A stretch of 56,613 nucleotides of DNA from a virus: positions 1-56,613 of IMG/VR virus record IMGVR_UViG_3300021137_000017; one strand, 5' to 3'. The translations under genes were made by a program, and so were the position numbers. The stretch's first letter is position 1. Each line of letters opens with the position of its first letter. Below the pieces are notes generated by a model that was given only the letters and a program-made list of their open reading frames with translations, was not told the origin of the DNA and made no database searches. Shown in pieces: positions 21,106 through 28,616 of the stretch.

Positions 21106-21578
21106 TATGCGCGTCCTCCTGGTTTGCTTGAATCAATTTTAATAACTTGGACAGGCTTGTAATTAGGATTACCTTTTAAGGCTTCCTCACGAGAAGTCTT
21201 TATCCACTCGTTATCTGCAGGGTTACCTTTGCCAAACTCACCGCTTTTTAATCCTTCAGTTCGCTTAGTTGAAGCGTTATTAAATGCTTCTTTATAAGTT
21301 TTACCTTTACCAATAGCGACATGAGTACCGTGTCCTGCAACACCTCGGTTATCAATTTTATTATTTTTATCTGGAACTTTTGCAACGGCTGTAAATCCGT
21401 TACCTCTATGAACATACGTGTTGCTGATGTCCGCTATTCCTGATGAGTCTTTGCCGCCAGTTTGCATAGTTGTACCCATAACAGTCGTTTGGCGCACTTT
21501 GTTAACGTGGCTGATTGGCTCGCTAATACCTAAAGAAGGTACGCGCTTTGGGTCTTTTTCTCTGCGGCGAACCCCCAT
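21105..21578 (-). CDS. Basic hypothetical protein
   Basis: 157 aa, basic, Gly/Asn/Lys-rich. A central segment (TYVHRGNGFTAVAKVPDKNN then HGTHVAIGKGKTYKEAFNNAS) could be a small alpha/beta domain that binds nucleic acid. No family is recognised. Confidence 0.6.
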   Translation of the reverse strand: MGVRRREKDPKRVPSLGISEPISHVNKVRQTTVMGTTMQTGGKDSSGIADISNTYVHRGNGFTAVAKVPDKNNKIDNRGVAGHGTHVAIGKGKTYKEAFNNASTKRTEGLKSGEFGKGNPADNEWIKTSREEALKGNPNYKPVQVIKIDSSKPGGRA

Positions 21579-21579
21579 G

Positions 21580-21789
21580 TTAGTTACCTGCTGGGTTAAC
21601 TTGATCAGCCTCTTCAGAATTGATAAAGCCGTAGTTCATGTATGGATGTAGTCCAGCGCGATTCTTCTTAACTAACTGATCTCCCATGCCGGGAGCAACC
21701 TCTGTGTTAGGGCGTGAACGACGGTACTTGCCGTCTGTTGCACCCTTTTCGAGTGACTCTACGTTTGAGCGAACTTTACGAACTGTCAT
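21580..21789 (-). CDS. Basic hypothetical protein
   Basis: 69 aa, strongly basic N-terminus (MTVRKVRSNVESLEKGATDG). It overlaps the upstream gene by ATGA. It looks disordered. The function is unknown. Confidence 0.55.
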   Translation of the reverse strand: MTVRKVRSNVESLEKGATDGKYRRSRPNTEVAPGMGDQLVKKNRAGLHPYMNYGFINSEEADQVNPAGN

Positions 21790-22025
21790 TTGTTTACCAC
21801 CTTGACGTTGTTGGAATCTGAAGATATACCCGTTTCACCCTCAACGCTCTTAGCGGCATGGTGAAATACTTCTTTGCGTGACATATTAGGGAGGTAACCT
21901 TTAATCTCAGACGCTACCTTTACAGTTTGCTCACGCTCCTGAACATTGCTGTCGGATGCTTTGTACTTTGACTTAGCCTTTGAAGCTTTAAGCGCACGCT
22001 TGTTTGCGCGATCTTCTTTAGCCAT
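21786..22025 (-). CDS. Lys-rich hypothetical protein
   Basis: 79 aa. The first ~30 residues are a Lys/Arg/Ala helix (MAKEDRANKRALKASKAKSK), suited to DNA or RNA binding. The remainder is a short mixed domain. It is coupled by TAATG and ATGA to its neighbours. Confidence 0.55.
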   Translation of the reverse strand: MAKEDRANKRALKASKAKSKYKASDSNVQEREQTVKVASEIKGYLPNMSRKEVFHHAAKSVEGETGISSDSNNVKVVNK

Positions 22026-22258
22026 TATGCCATCCCACCCTTCACAATGTTGGTCTGCTTGCGACGGGTACAGTTGGGGCAGTAACCGTTAGAAAACAGA
22101 GCCTCAGCGGGGTTCATGGTGAGTCCACAATCGACGCAAGGCTTAGACCCATTGTAATACGTTTTCTTCAACTTTTGTTGTGTTTCTAGCGATACATCTG
22201 TGGCGCCGGACATGCCGTCTCCTGTTGCATCTGTTAATAATCCTGGGTCATATGCCAT
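22025..22258 (-). CDS. Zinc-ribbon protein
   Basis: 77 aa. CVDC and CPNC pairs about 18 residues apart (CVDCGLTMNPAEALFSNGYC) form a typical zinc ribbon, with basic residues at the end. It is coupled to both neighbours by TAATG overlaps. A DNA-binding or transcription-related role is possible. Confidence 0.65.
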   Translation of the reverse strand: MAYDPGLLTDATGDGMSGATDVSLETQQKLKKTYYNGSKPCVDCGLTMNPAEALFSNGYCPNCTRRKQTNIVKGGMA

Positions 22259-22617
22259 TAGATTGTGGTTCCTAACGTGTTTCGGCTCGATGATTCCTGT
22301 GTATTAGGAGTCTGTGAGTAGTCGGCTTCGTTGCGCTGGGCTGGGCGACCCTTCATTTCAACGATATCTTTAATTCCATATTGTTCTTTTACGTACCCAA
22401 ATCGTGAAGGGAATAGGTTCTTTACCTGAGGCATAGGTGGGCGAACGTGTTGTTGGATCTCAGCACCTGTCATAGTATGAACAGCCAGTGATTGACTGAG
22501 CAAGCGCTCTTGATTACTTTGGAAGGGTCCAATGTATGCCTGTGGTGGATAAGCGGCTTGTGGAGCTGCTTGCCAAGGCTTACGTGAGTAAACGCCGTCT
22601 GCAAATTTACCGGGCAT
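22258..22617 (-). CDS. Pro/Gln-rich hypothetical protein
   Basis: 119 aa from the ATG at 22617, which overlaps the stop of the upstream zinc-knuckle gene (TAATG). An in-frame start at 22656 lies inside that gene and is less likely. The N-terminus is Pro/Ala/Gln-rich (AAPQAAYPPQAY). No family is recognised; a virion-associated or scaffold role is only a guess. Confidence 0.55.
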   Translation of the reverse strand: MPGKFADGVYSRKPWQAAPQAAYPPQAYIGPFQSNQERLLSQSLAVHTMTGAEIQQHVRPPMPQVKNLFPSRFGYVKEQYGIKDIVEMKGRPAQRNEADYSQTPNTQESSSRNTLGTTI

Positions 22618-22739
22618 TACTGGCAATCCTCTGTCGGGTGATCCCCCGCCCCACAACGCTCACAAGAATGTGGGCTTAATGGAATAGGGTATTTAGATAC
22701 CGTTTTTACAGGAGCAAATTGATCTTTATTTTTATCCAT
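22617..22739 (-). CDS. 40-aa CCHC zinc-knuckle protein
   Basis: 40 aa starting MDKNKDQFAPVKTVSKYP. The C-terminus, CERCGAGDHPTEDC, matches the retroviral-type zinc knuckle C-x2-C-x4-H-x4-C exactly. Such knuckles bind single-stranded nucleic acid. The TAATG overlap with the next gene and 1-nt spacing from the upstream stop support it as real. Confidence 0.65.
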   Translation of the reverse strand: MDKNKDQFAPVKTVSKYPIPLSPHSCERCGAGDHPTEDCQ

Positions 22740-22740
22740 A

Positions 22741-23280
22741 TTACTGCCATCCTGGTTTCATGCGTTGCATCTGACTGACGCGACGACCGTTGATCAACAT
22801 TGGTGAATCGCTTCGTACGTTTGGACCAGCCTTACCATCATTAGGAAGGTGAGGTGCTGGTGCAAACTTTGACTTATCTGCGTTGCGTCGAGTAACAATA
22901 GTGCTACCCACTTGAACGCCTTTCATCTGACGCTTGATACCGCGGTCGGCTTCAAACCCTGAAGGATAGTAGTAATCACTTGGATCAATGCGCTCGCCGC
23001 GGTGAACACCACGTTGGTAGGAACGCTGTCCTACACGTGACTTCATGCTGTCTAATACTTTTTCCGATGTACCGTTTGGACGACCGCGATCATCACGACG
23101 TGTACGAATGGTTCCTAAATAACCATCCGGATATTCTGCGCTAGGTTCCCGACCAACGCCCATGCGTAGGAAATCGAGCTCGGAACGTGCGGTAGGTTGA
23201 CCACCTGCGCCATAAGCGGCGTAGGTTCCATACATACCATTCGCACCGAGCGACTGGACGTTTTGATGTGGACCTGGCAT
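22741..23280 (-). CDS. Arg/Gly/Tyr-rich hypothetical protein
   Basis: 179 aa, basic, rich in Arg, Gly and Tyr (SYQRGVHRGERIDPSDYYYP), probably largely disordered. It could bind nucleic acid or coat DNA. No family is recognised. Confidence 0.6.
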   Translation of the reverse strand: MPGPHQNVQSLGANGMYGTYAAYGAGGQPTARSELDFLRMGVGREPSAEYPDGYLGTIRTRRDDRGRPNGTSEKVLDSMKSRVGQRSYQRGVHRGERIDPSDYYYPSGFEADRGIKRQMKGVQVGSTIVTRRNADKSKFAPAPHLPNDGKAGPNVRSDSPMLINGRRVSQMQRMKPGWQ

Positions 23281-23294
23281 ACCTACATTGTAGG

Positions 23295-24464
23295 CTAGCG
23301 AGTACCTGCTAGCACAGTTAACTCTCTACGAGGGTCAAAACCTTGACCAATTAACATAGAAACAATACCTGGATCGCTTTCTAAGCCCGCTTTGTCGCGC
23401 CACCAACTAGAACCGTTGTCCATTGCTGGGTTTTGTACAAATAAACGACGACCTACATTTTGAGTGTGGTAATGGTGTAGGTGACCAACGTTAAGGATAT
23501 CTGCGTTAGCGACTGAACAACGACCCATTACTTGACCGTTCCACCACTTAATCATGTTAGGCGCCTGATGTCCGTGAGCCATTCCGTACAAAACACCGCT
23601 TAATTCAACAGCCAAGGTGCTGTCATCTGCTGCTGGGTAGCGAAACTCAACACGATCTTTGAGAAAATCATTAAGCAGTACTGCGTCCTCTGCTTGACGA
23701 ACGATGTCAATCTGCCATGAATCTTCAGGACGACTTACTAGAAAACGTTGAACCTCGTCATGGTTACCGGGAACAACTGGAATAATTAACTTAGAGGTAA
23801 GCGGAGCCAACTCTTTGATCCACGTAAGTAGCATACGGCGACCGACCTGTACTTGCTCTGAAACGCCAATATCATGGCGACCCATTACCTTTCCCTTTTG
23901 GCTGGTCATTCCTTCAATGCAATCGCCAAGTTGAGGTAACGCAATCTGTGCAATGTCATACCGCTTTGACATGCGTTCATAATGAGCAATAACTTCTTCA
24001 AGTGCGCGATGCATACGATCTACAATTGCTGGGGTATCGTCTTTACCATATTGAGTATCACCTACACTGTAAACAGCGGTTAGGTTTCCTGCAGTCTCTT
24101 TAACCTTGCCCGGCTTCCACTTTTCCATGGACTTCTTAAGGGAATCTAAATCATAATCACGTGTTGCGTTCCCAGCTGCGGGCTGTAAGTTAACACGAAG
24201 GGACTCTAACCATTCACCGTCAAACTTTTGCCAACGACCTCGACGAATGGATAGGACTTCCCACTCATCTGCGTTTAATCCCGCCTCTTCAATTGCTTCG
24301 CGAGCGCCCGGTAAGTTACCGTCCTTGCGTGGGGTTGTGATAACAAAACCGCCGTCGGTGCCAACCTCTGATCGGGGGCGCCATGTATCTGGAATATCTT
24401 TTGTAACATCATCTGATCCACGATTTGTTTTAATAAAAGAATTAAAATCGTCTTTTATGGACAT
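23295..24464 (-). CDS. Calcineurin-like metallophosphoesterase
   Basis: 389 aa from the second ATG (24464), which has AGGAAG 6 nt upstream; the first ATG (24470) directly abuts that motif. Metal-site motifs are in order: SVGDTQYGK, LGDCIEG, VPGNHDE, GMAHGHQ and NVGHLHHYH, the set of SbcD/Mre11-type phosphoesterases. The N-terminal ~110 residues are separate and could include a DNA-binding part. Likely a phage nuclease or phosphatase in DNA processing; no SbcC partner is seen here. Confidence 0.75.
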   Translation of the reverse strand: MSIKDDFNSFIKTNRGSDDVTKDIPDTWRPRSEVGTDGGFVITTPRKDGNLPGAREAIEEAGLNADEWEVLSIRRGRWQKFDGEWLESLRVNLQPAAGNATRDYDLDSLKKSMEKWKPGKVKETAGNLTAVYSVGDTQYGKDDTPAIVDRMHRALEEVIAHYERMSKRYDIAQIALPQLGDCIEGMTSQKGKVMGRHDIGVSEQVQVGRRMLLTWIKELAPLTSKLIIPVVPGNHDEVQRFLVSRPEDSWQIDIVRQAEDAVLLNDFLKDRVEFRYPAADDSTLAVELSGVLYGMAHGHQAPNMIKWWNGQVMGRCSVANADILNVGHLHHYHTQNVGRRLFVQNPAMDNGSSWWRDKAGLESDPGIVSMLIGQGFDPRRELTVLAGTR

Positions 24465-24700
24465 GAACATCTTCCTAATCTGTGCATTCGGAATGTAGTT
24501 AACCCGAACTCGACGTCAGGATAACTTTGATCTATGAATTCGTACAGCCTTAACGTGGAAACTTTTTCATCCGCAAGTAATTCTAAAAACTCTTGTACAA
24601 ACTTGTCGTCCTTGGACTTAAGCCACCATCCTACAAAACAGGTGCCCCGTTTGTTATAAGGTTTGTCTTCTGGAATTACCATGGTGTTATTCAACCACAT
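24455..24700 (-). CDS. Hypothetical protein with helical C-terminus
   Basis: 81 aa. The second half (FVQEFLELLADEKVSTLRLY...FGLTTFRMHRLGRC) resembles a small helix-turn-helix of phage regulatory or endonuclease-associated proteins. No Shine-Dalgarno precedes the ATG. It overlaps the phosphoesterase start by 10 nt. It is the first gene after a terminator. Confidence 0.5.
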   Translation of the reverse strand: MWLNNTMVIPEDKPYNKRGTCFVGWWLKSKDDKFVQEFLELLADEKVSTLRLYEFIDQSYPDVEFGLTTFRMHRLGRCSCP

Positions 24701-24712
24701 ATGACCAAATAG

Positions 24713-24750
24713 TGCAAAAAGGAAAACCTCCCAGCGCGTGCTTGGGAGGC
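24713..24750 (-). terminator. Terminator on minus strand
   Basis: CCTCCCA (24743-24749 read on minus) pairs with TGGGAGG (24727-24733), and is followed by TTTTCCTTTTT. It ends the transcript arriving from the 25073 side. Confidence 0.75.
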
Positions 24751-24767
24751 TTCCGTTTTGGTAAAAG

Positions 24768-25073
24768 TTAGCGAGATAGGTCGCTTACGCCAGCCTTGAA
24801 GTTAGGGCGGGTACGATTAACAGATGCAGGGACGATCTTACCGTTGCTCTGTGTGGCGCCAGCTTCTGGGGCTATTTGCTTTTGGAACTTGACCTTAACG
24901 CCGTAGGAGGCGCCAGCCTTTTCAGTAACGTTTGAACGATGCTCGGTTGAGCCTGTAGCTCCACCTGAAGCGGTGTTCTTCTTCTTTACTAATGTTCCTT
25001 TTTCAACGCCTGCAACCTTTGGGTGTGCGGCGTTCTTTCCCATTGTAGGGAACTTGCTCTTTGGTTCTGACAT
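24768..25073 (-). CDS. Basic low-complexity protein
   Basis: 101 aa from the ATG at 25073 (AAAGGA 7 nt upstream), chosen over an upstream start at 25121. Lys/Gly/Ala/Ser-rich (VKKKNTASGGATGSTEHRS), probably disordered. It lies between the SpoVS gene and a terminator. The function is unknown. Confidence 0.55.
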   Translation of the reverse strand: MSEPKSKFPTMGKNAAHPKVAGVEKGTLVKKKNTASGGATGSTEHRSNVTEKAGASYGVKVKFQKQIAPEAGATQSNGKIVPASVNRTRPNFKAGVSDLSR

Positions 25074-25124
25074 ATTTAAATCCTTTGGCCGAAGGTGAAT
25101 TACAGGATACTGTGTAATCAAGCG

Positions 25125-25400
25125 TTACAGTGCCTTAACATCAAAAACGATGGCAGAAATCTGACCATCATGGCTTTCAATGTTAGTAAACCCAGTAACA
25201 AAAACAAGGTCGATACCTCGTGGAGCGGTATAACCGCGGGCAATAGTGATGGCTTTTACAGCCTGATTTACAGCTCCAGCACCCACCGCACGCAATTTTG
25301 CTGAGCGTGTTTCGTACATGCTGTGGGCAATTGCGGATGCTACGGATTGTGGGTTGGATCCAGCGCCGACGCGCAGGATTCCTTCTTCTTTTTCTGACAT
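25125..25400 (-). CDS. spoVS: SpoVS-family protein
   Basis: 91 aa, full length for the family. ILRVGAGSNPQSVASAIAHS, then LRAVGAGAVNQAVKAITIAR and GIDLVFVTGFTNIE, align with Bacillus stage V sporulation protein S and its actinobacterial and Thermus relatives along the whole length. SpoVS is an Alba-related, probably nucleic-acid-binding dimer that affects sporulation and septation. In the phage it could modulate host gene expression or cell division (inference). GAGG lies 8 nt upstream, inside the arm of an inverted repeat. Confidence 0.85.
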   Translation of the reverse strand: MSEKEEGILRVGAGSNPQSVASAIAHSMYETRSAKLRAVGAGAVNQAVKAITIARGYTAPRGIDLVFVTGFTNIESHDGQISAIVFDVKAL

Positions 25401-25401
25401 A

Positions 25402-25460
25402 TTTTAGACCTCGGGTTACGTGTGTTGGGATCTCCCTACGTAAAGTATGCGGGTCTAAAA
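25402..25460 (-). promoter_or_regulatory. Nested inverted repeat in the spoVS leader
   Basis: TTTTAGACC (25402-25410) is complementary to GGTCTAAAA (25452-25460). Within this, TTACGT (25416-25421) and ACGTAA (25438-25443) also pair, and GGGATCTCCC lies inside. On the minus-strand RNA the proximal arm includes the GG of the spoVS Shine-Dalgarno. Possible translational control or operator. Confidence 0.5.
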
Positions 25461-25473
25461 GTTGGGTGTAAGG

Positions 25474-25689
25474 CTAAACTAGCCGATCTAATGGGGTAGG
25501 AGCAATGGCAAAAGTGCCACAAATAGCGCACTCCATCTCCAATAAGTATTGGGCGATTTCGTAGTCTGCAAAGGACACCTTTAAATTCCACAAGTTTGAT
25601 TCGCAGTGTGGGCACTCTTGGCAGACCTGATCCGCGTAATCTAAAGTACCTGTGTAATCAGGTTTCAGTTCTCGTATTGATCTCGGCAT
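25474..25689 (-). CDS. Zinc-ribbon protein
   Basis: 71 aa. CQECPHC and CAIC form a four-Cys ribbon (C23, C26/C29, C53, C56 approx.). It overlaps the upstream gene by 25 nt. No specific family is recognised. Confidence 0.6.
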   Translation of the reverse strand: MPRSIRELKPDYTGTLDYADQVCQECPHCESNLWNLKVSFADYEIAQYLLEMECAICGTFAIAPTPLDRLV

Positions 25690-25913
25690 TTTTCCATAAA
25701 ATCTGATAGAACGTGACCACCAATTTCAAAATACGTTTGAGTATTCATCATAAGATCCATTGGGTGCAACAGTTGTTGCTTATCTTTACCCCAGTTATGC
25801 CCAAGGTATTCTTTTAATCCAGGGGTAAACGTGTCAACAAATTCCTCCGCTGTCATGTACCCAAGATTGCGGTTATCCCGTTTTGTAAACTTATCCTTGG
25901 CCACCCCAACCAC
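25665..25913 (-). CDS. Hypothetical protein (GTG start)
   Basis: 82 aa. The first codon is GTG at 25913, with GGGGG nearby; a second GTG three codons in is equally possible. Helical and acidic/aromatic. It overlaps the FmdB-like gene by 23 nt. No family is recognised. Confidence 0.55.
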   Translation of the reverse strand: MVGVAKDKFTKRDNRNLGYMTAEEFVDTFTPGLKEYLGHNWGKDKQQLLHPMDLMMNTQTYFEIGGHVLSDFMEKCRDQYEN

Positions 25914-26061
25914 CCCCTTTAAAATGTGCTGGGTTGGCTTGAAATACCTTAATCATCTGGTTACCGCAATGCTCGCATTCAACACGGTGATTTTCTTCAA
26001 AAGTAAAGTACCGTTCGATTTGAGTGTCGCATGCTACACAGGCAAAGTCATAACTAGGCAT
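25891..26061 (-). CDS. FmdB-like zinc-ribbon protein
   Basis: 56 aa from the ATG at 26061. MPSYDFACVACDTQIERYF, a second CEHC pair and a C-terminal GGGWGGQG reproduce the FmdB/CxxC_CxxC_SSSS layout of small putative regulatory zinc ribbons. The longer frame from 26124 lies inside the RuvC-like gene and is rejected. Confidence 0.75.
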   Translation of the reverse strand: MPSYDFACVACDTQIERYFTFEENHRVECEHCGNQMIKVFQANPAHFKGGGWGGQG

Positions 26062-26644
26062 AAACGTCAATCTCTCTATATTCAGGGGACTGAAGTTTAT
26101 CGTAAACTTCCTTTTCGTACTCAAGGCTTGCGTTTCCAGATATCAACTGAGCAAGCGCAAAGGAGTCAGCTGCGTTGTCGTCTTTAAATTCCACGCCCCA
26201 CTTCTTGTATACCTGCAAGAGCATCTGATTCTTTTGAACGTTTCCCTTGCCTGTGGCGTACTTCTTAAGCATGCTTGGGCTAACTATGTATGGGTAGCAC
26301 GCATTTTCTGCCATATATGCACGCGCTTTAACTAATGACAACTTAACAGTGCCACCCAATTCTCCTAACATATTAGCCATCTGCGAACCGTAAGCGTACC
26401 CTTCGATCGCAGTGGCTTGAATAACATGACCCGTTGAGCGCTTGACCATGATGTTTTCAATAATATAATTTTGAATGTTTAATAACCGGGTAACCCCCAT
26501 AGAATCAAACTTAGCAACGCTAGTTTGGTAGGAACCATCTTCCCCTAGGAAAGTCATACCAAAGCCTGTGTAAGATTGATCTATACCAAGGTATACGTTA
26601 GTTGAAGTAAGTTCTCCTCCAACTAATTTAACACGTGCGGTCAT
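26054..26644 (-). CDS. RuvC-like Holliday junction resolvase
   Basis: 196 aa. The RNase H-fold acidic residues are visible: Asp22 (YLGIDQSYTGFG), Glu81 (AIEGYAYG) and Asp160 with Asp156 (DDNAADSFALA); KKYATGKGNVQKNQM matches the RuvC helix before the last acidic pair. It probably resolves branched DNA from recombination-dependent replication or before packaging. It is coupled (ATGA) to the next upstream gene in the recombination cluster. Confidence 0.8.
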   Translation of the reverse strand: MTARVKLVGGELTSTNVYLGIDQSYTGFGMTFLGEDGSYQTSVAKFDSMGVTRLLNIQNYIIENIMVKRSTGHVIQATAIEGYAYGSQMANMLGELGGTVKLSLVKARAYMAENACYPYIVSPSMLKKYATGKGNVQKNQMLLQVYKKWGVEFKDDNAADSFALAQLISGNASLEYEKEVYDKLQSPEYREIDVYA

Positions 26645-27144
26645 GCAAATAACCGATTGTTTCCACGAGTAGTAGCGCTTTGTCCACCAATTCTTCGACT
26701 TAACTCTCGGCTAATCAAGGCGGTATCCTTTTCTACATTGTTGGTCATTACTTCAATGATCTTGCGGTAGGCATACTTCTCACTAAACTCCGCTTGCAAC
26801 CTCATTACTTTAGGATCTGTTTTAATGCGTGCTTTAATAAGGGCTACAGTTTCTTTTTTACCCGCAGAACTTGAGTCAATGTAACTTAGGCTTTCTTCAA
26901 ACTCAAGGCTGTTTTCCGCGTTGCGCTCATCAATAAAAGCGCAAGCAAGTTGGGCGCTAAGGAAGTTGCTGTAAGCGGTTAACTTTGCAAATAAATGCAT
27001 TAAACCATTGTCATCTAATTCTGTTACATCCTCAGGTATCTCTGGAATGTCTAACTCTTTAGAGGTTTGAAATAAAAATCCTTGCAAACTTACTGATTGA
27101 ATTAATGGTTGGCTTGCGCCTTGTTTAATCTGAAGTTCGCTCAT
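26641..27144 (-). CDS. Hypothetical recombination-cluster protein
   Basis: 167 aa, largely helical with a coiled-coil-like centre (NGLMHLFAKLTAYSNFL...). It lies between RuvC-like and Cas4-like nuclease genes and overlaps both, suggesting a role with DNA recombination. No catalytic motif is recognised. Confidence 0.6.
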   Translation of the reverse strand: MSELQIKQGASQPLIQSVSLQGFLFQTSKELDIPEIPEDVTELDDNGLMHLFAKLTAYSNFLSAQLACAFIDERNAENSLEFEESLSYIDSSSAGKKETVALIKARIKTDPKVMRLQAEFSEKYAYRKIIEVMTNNVEKDTALISRELSRRIGGQSATTRGNNRLFA

Positions 27145-27994
27145 TTACCTGCTCCTCTGTATAGGATCTGCACTTCGTGCAACCTGCGGTACCGTTAATA
27201 TTACACAGAGGGGGCGTGTTTTGCGAAATCGCGTCAAGGATTGACTGGGCTTGAGCAAACTTATCAAGCACTGAAAAATCATTTTTCTTAACAACAAATT
27301 CTTTAAGAGCATGGCTACCCTTTGCCTCGTAAAGCAGTAGGGCTTCCTGTGGTGCATTTTTCATACCCATAAGTTCCATAAGTTTCATATAAATCTGAGC
27401 TTGGTTGATGTGATCAGAAAATGGGTGCTCTAAAGAATCAAAGGCTTTATCAAAATTATTGTTATGTTCGATCAAACGACCCCGATCATACCAACCTAGG
27501 GTTCCTACCCCCACTGATTTGATCTCTAGTAGTAGGGGATCACCGAAGCCAAGCAATAGCCCATCTGCACTTCCGCTAATGCGGAGTGGTTCATGGCTTA
27601 ATGGGATTTCATTGTAATGAAGGTGTCGTGGATCTACCTTATGGTCACTGGGTAAACCTGTGAAAGTCTCCCGGCAATCGTCGCAATAGTATTTGCCGTA
27701 CAACTTGTTCATATCTTTAAACCAGTTTTGCCAGCGATCATGAATCATGTGTCCAGTAGCAAACACAATTTCTCGTTGTAGGCTAGTTACTTCCGGGGCT
27801 TTAGGAGCACCTTGTAATAAAAAGTATTGTTCTCTATGGCACCACTTGTTGCTTGCCATTGCTGAGGGGTGAATGACGTCTTGACGACGTGAGGTATCTT
27901 TTTCTTTAGCAATAAGCCATCGTTCAACTGGGCCAATTACTCTGGTGCTTTTGTCAACATTTAAAAACGCTTTCAGTGCACCAGTTGGCTTCAT
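27125..27994 (-). CDS. Cas4/RecB-like PD-(D/E)XK exonuclease
   Basis: 289 aa. The nuclease core is GSADGLL (Asp144), LLEIKS (Glu157, Lys159) and INQAQIYM. Fe-S cluster ligands of the Cas4 type are C52 (WCHREQYF) and C264, C272, C275 near the end. An additional C104/C107 pair may bind zinc. Likely a 5'-end-resecting nuclease working with the phage RecA. No CRISPR array is present. Confidence 0.8.
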   Translation of the reverse strand: MKPTGALKAFLNVDKSTRVIGPVERWLIAKEKDTSRRQDVIHPSAMASNKWCHREQYFLLQGAPKAPEVTSLQREIVFATGHMIHDRWQNWFKDMNKLYGKYYCDDCRETFTGLPSDHKVDPRHLHYNEIPLSHEPLRISGSADGLLLGFGDPLLLEIKSVGVGTLGWYDRGRLIEHNNNFDKAFDSLEHPFSDHINQAQIYMKLMELMGMKNAPQEALLLYEAKGSHALKEFVVKKNDFSVLDKFAQAQSILDAISQNTPPLCNINGTAGCTKCRSYTEEQVNERTSD

Positions 27995-28305
27995 CTTTTC
28001 CTAACCCACTCTTCCAATGTCTTATCGTTCTTCTTGGCTTTACGCTTAAGAGCATTGCGTTCACGATGGCTGAGTCCTCCCCAGATACCGTGTTGCTCGT
28101 TGTTGCCTTCGGCGTACAACATGCACTCAATTCGTACGGGACATTCTGCCTTACCGTCTTTGCCAAAGCAAATCGCTTTAGCCTTGTCGGCAATCAGTTT
28201 GTATTTGGCTTTATCGCGTGGGGGAAACCAAAGTTCTGTGTCCATAGATCGACACTTGGCTTTGTGGCGCCAACCTTCTATTCCTTCGTCTTCGTACAAG
28301 AACAC
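27991..28305 (-). CDS. WhiB-family transcription factor
   Basis: 104 aa with the four iron-sulfur Cys, C18, C46, C55 and C61, and the GIWGG turn followed by basic RERNALKRKAKK. The second and third Cys are separated by eight residues instead of the usual two. WhiB proteins are restricted to Actinobacteria and their phages; they bind the main sigma factor and alter promoter use. This is the clearest host marker in the window. Confidence 0.92.
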   Translation of the reverse strand: MFLYEDEGIEGWRHKAKCRSMDTELWFPPRDKAKYKLIADKAKAICFGKDGKAECPVRIECMLYAEGNNEQHGIWGGLSHRERNALKRKAKKNDKTLEEWVRKR

Positions 28306-28616
28306 TCCTGGAGTCTGTGGCGCAGCTCCAGAAAGTCATCCTCCGTTAACATTATGTAATTCTCACCGTTAAGGTGGAAACCGAGGACAGGCATACGATT
28401 GTCAAGAATCGCTTCAGTAACAATCTTCTCTAGAACCGCAGCCTTTACGGATACGGATTGCTTGCCAGTCCACTTGTGTTCTACAAGTAAATCGCTACTT
28501 CTGACGTCGCCTTTACGGCTCCAAAAAGCACCGCTAGCCGCGTTACGCTGACCACCGATAGCTTTTGCAAGCCTATCCTCATGCTTCCTTGACTCTTGCT
28601 GTCCTTTACTCCTCAT
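28278..28616 (-). CDS. Hjc-like PD-(D/E)XK nuclease
   Basis: 112 aa from the ATG at 28616. ESRKHEDRLAKAIGGQRNAASGAF, KGDVRSSDLLVEHKWT and a helix after it follow the small archaeal-type Holliday-junction resolvase/VRR nuclease pattern, with Asp in KGDV and E-x-K in VEHKWT as catalytic candidates. It overlaps RecA's 3' end by 11 nt and the WhiB gene by 28 nt. It would be a second junction nuclease beside the RuvC-like one. Confidence 0.6.
   Translation of the reverse strand: MRSKGQQESRKHEDRLAKAIGGQRNAASGAFWSRKGDVRSSDLLVEHKWTGKQSVSVKAAVLEKIVTEAILDNRMPVLGFHLNGENYIMLTEDDFLELRHRLQECSCTKTKE

Noticed and set aside
25402-25460. Rho-independent terminator before spoVS
   Set aside because: The arms are far apart with no terminal T-run after the distal arm and the Shine-Dalgarno is in the structure, so a leader or operator element fits better.
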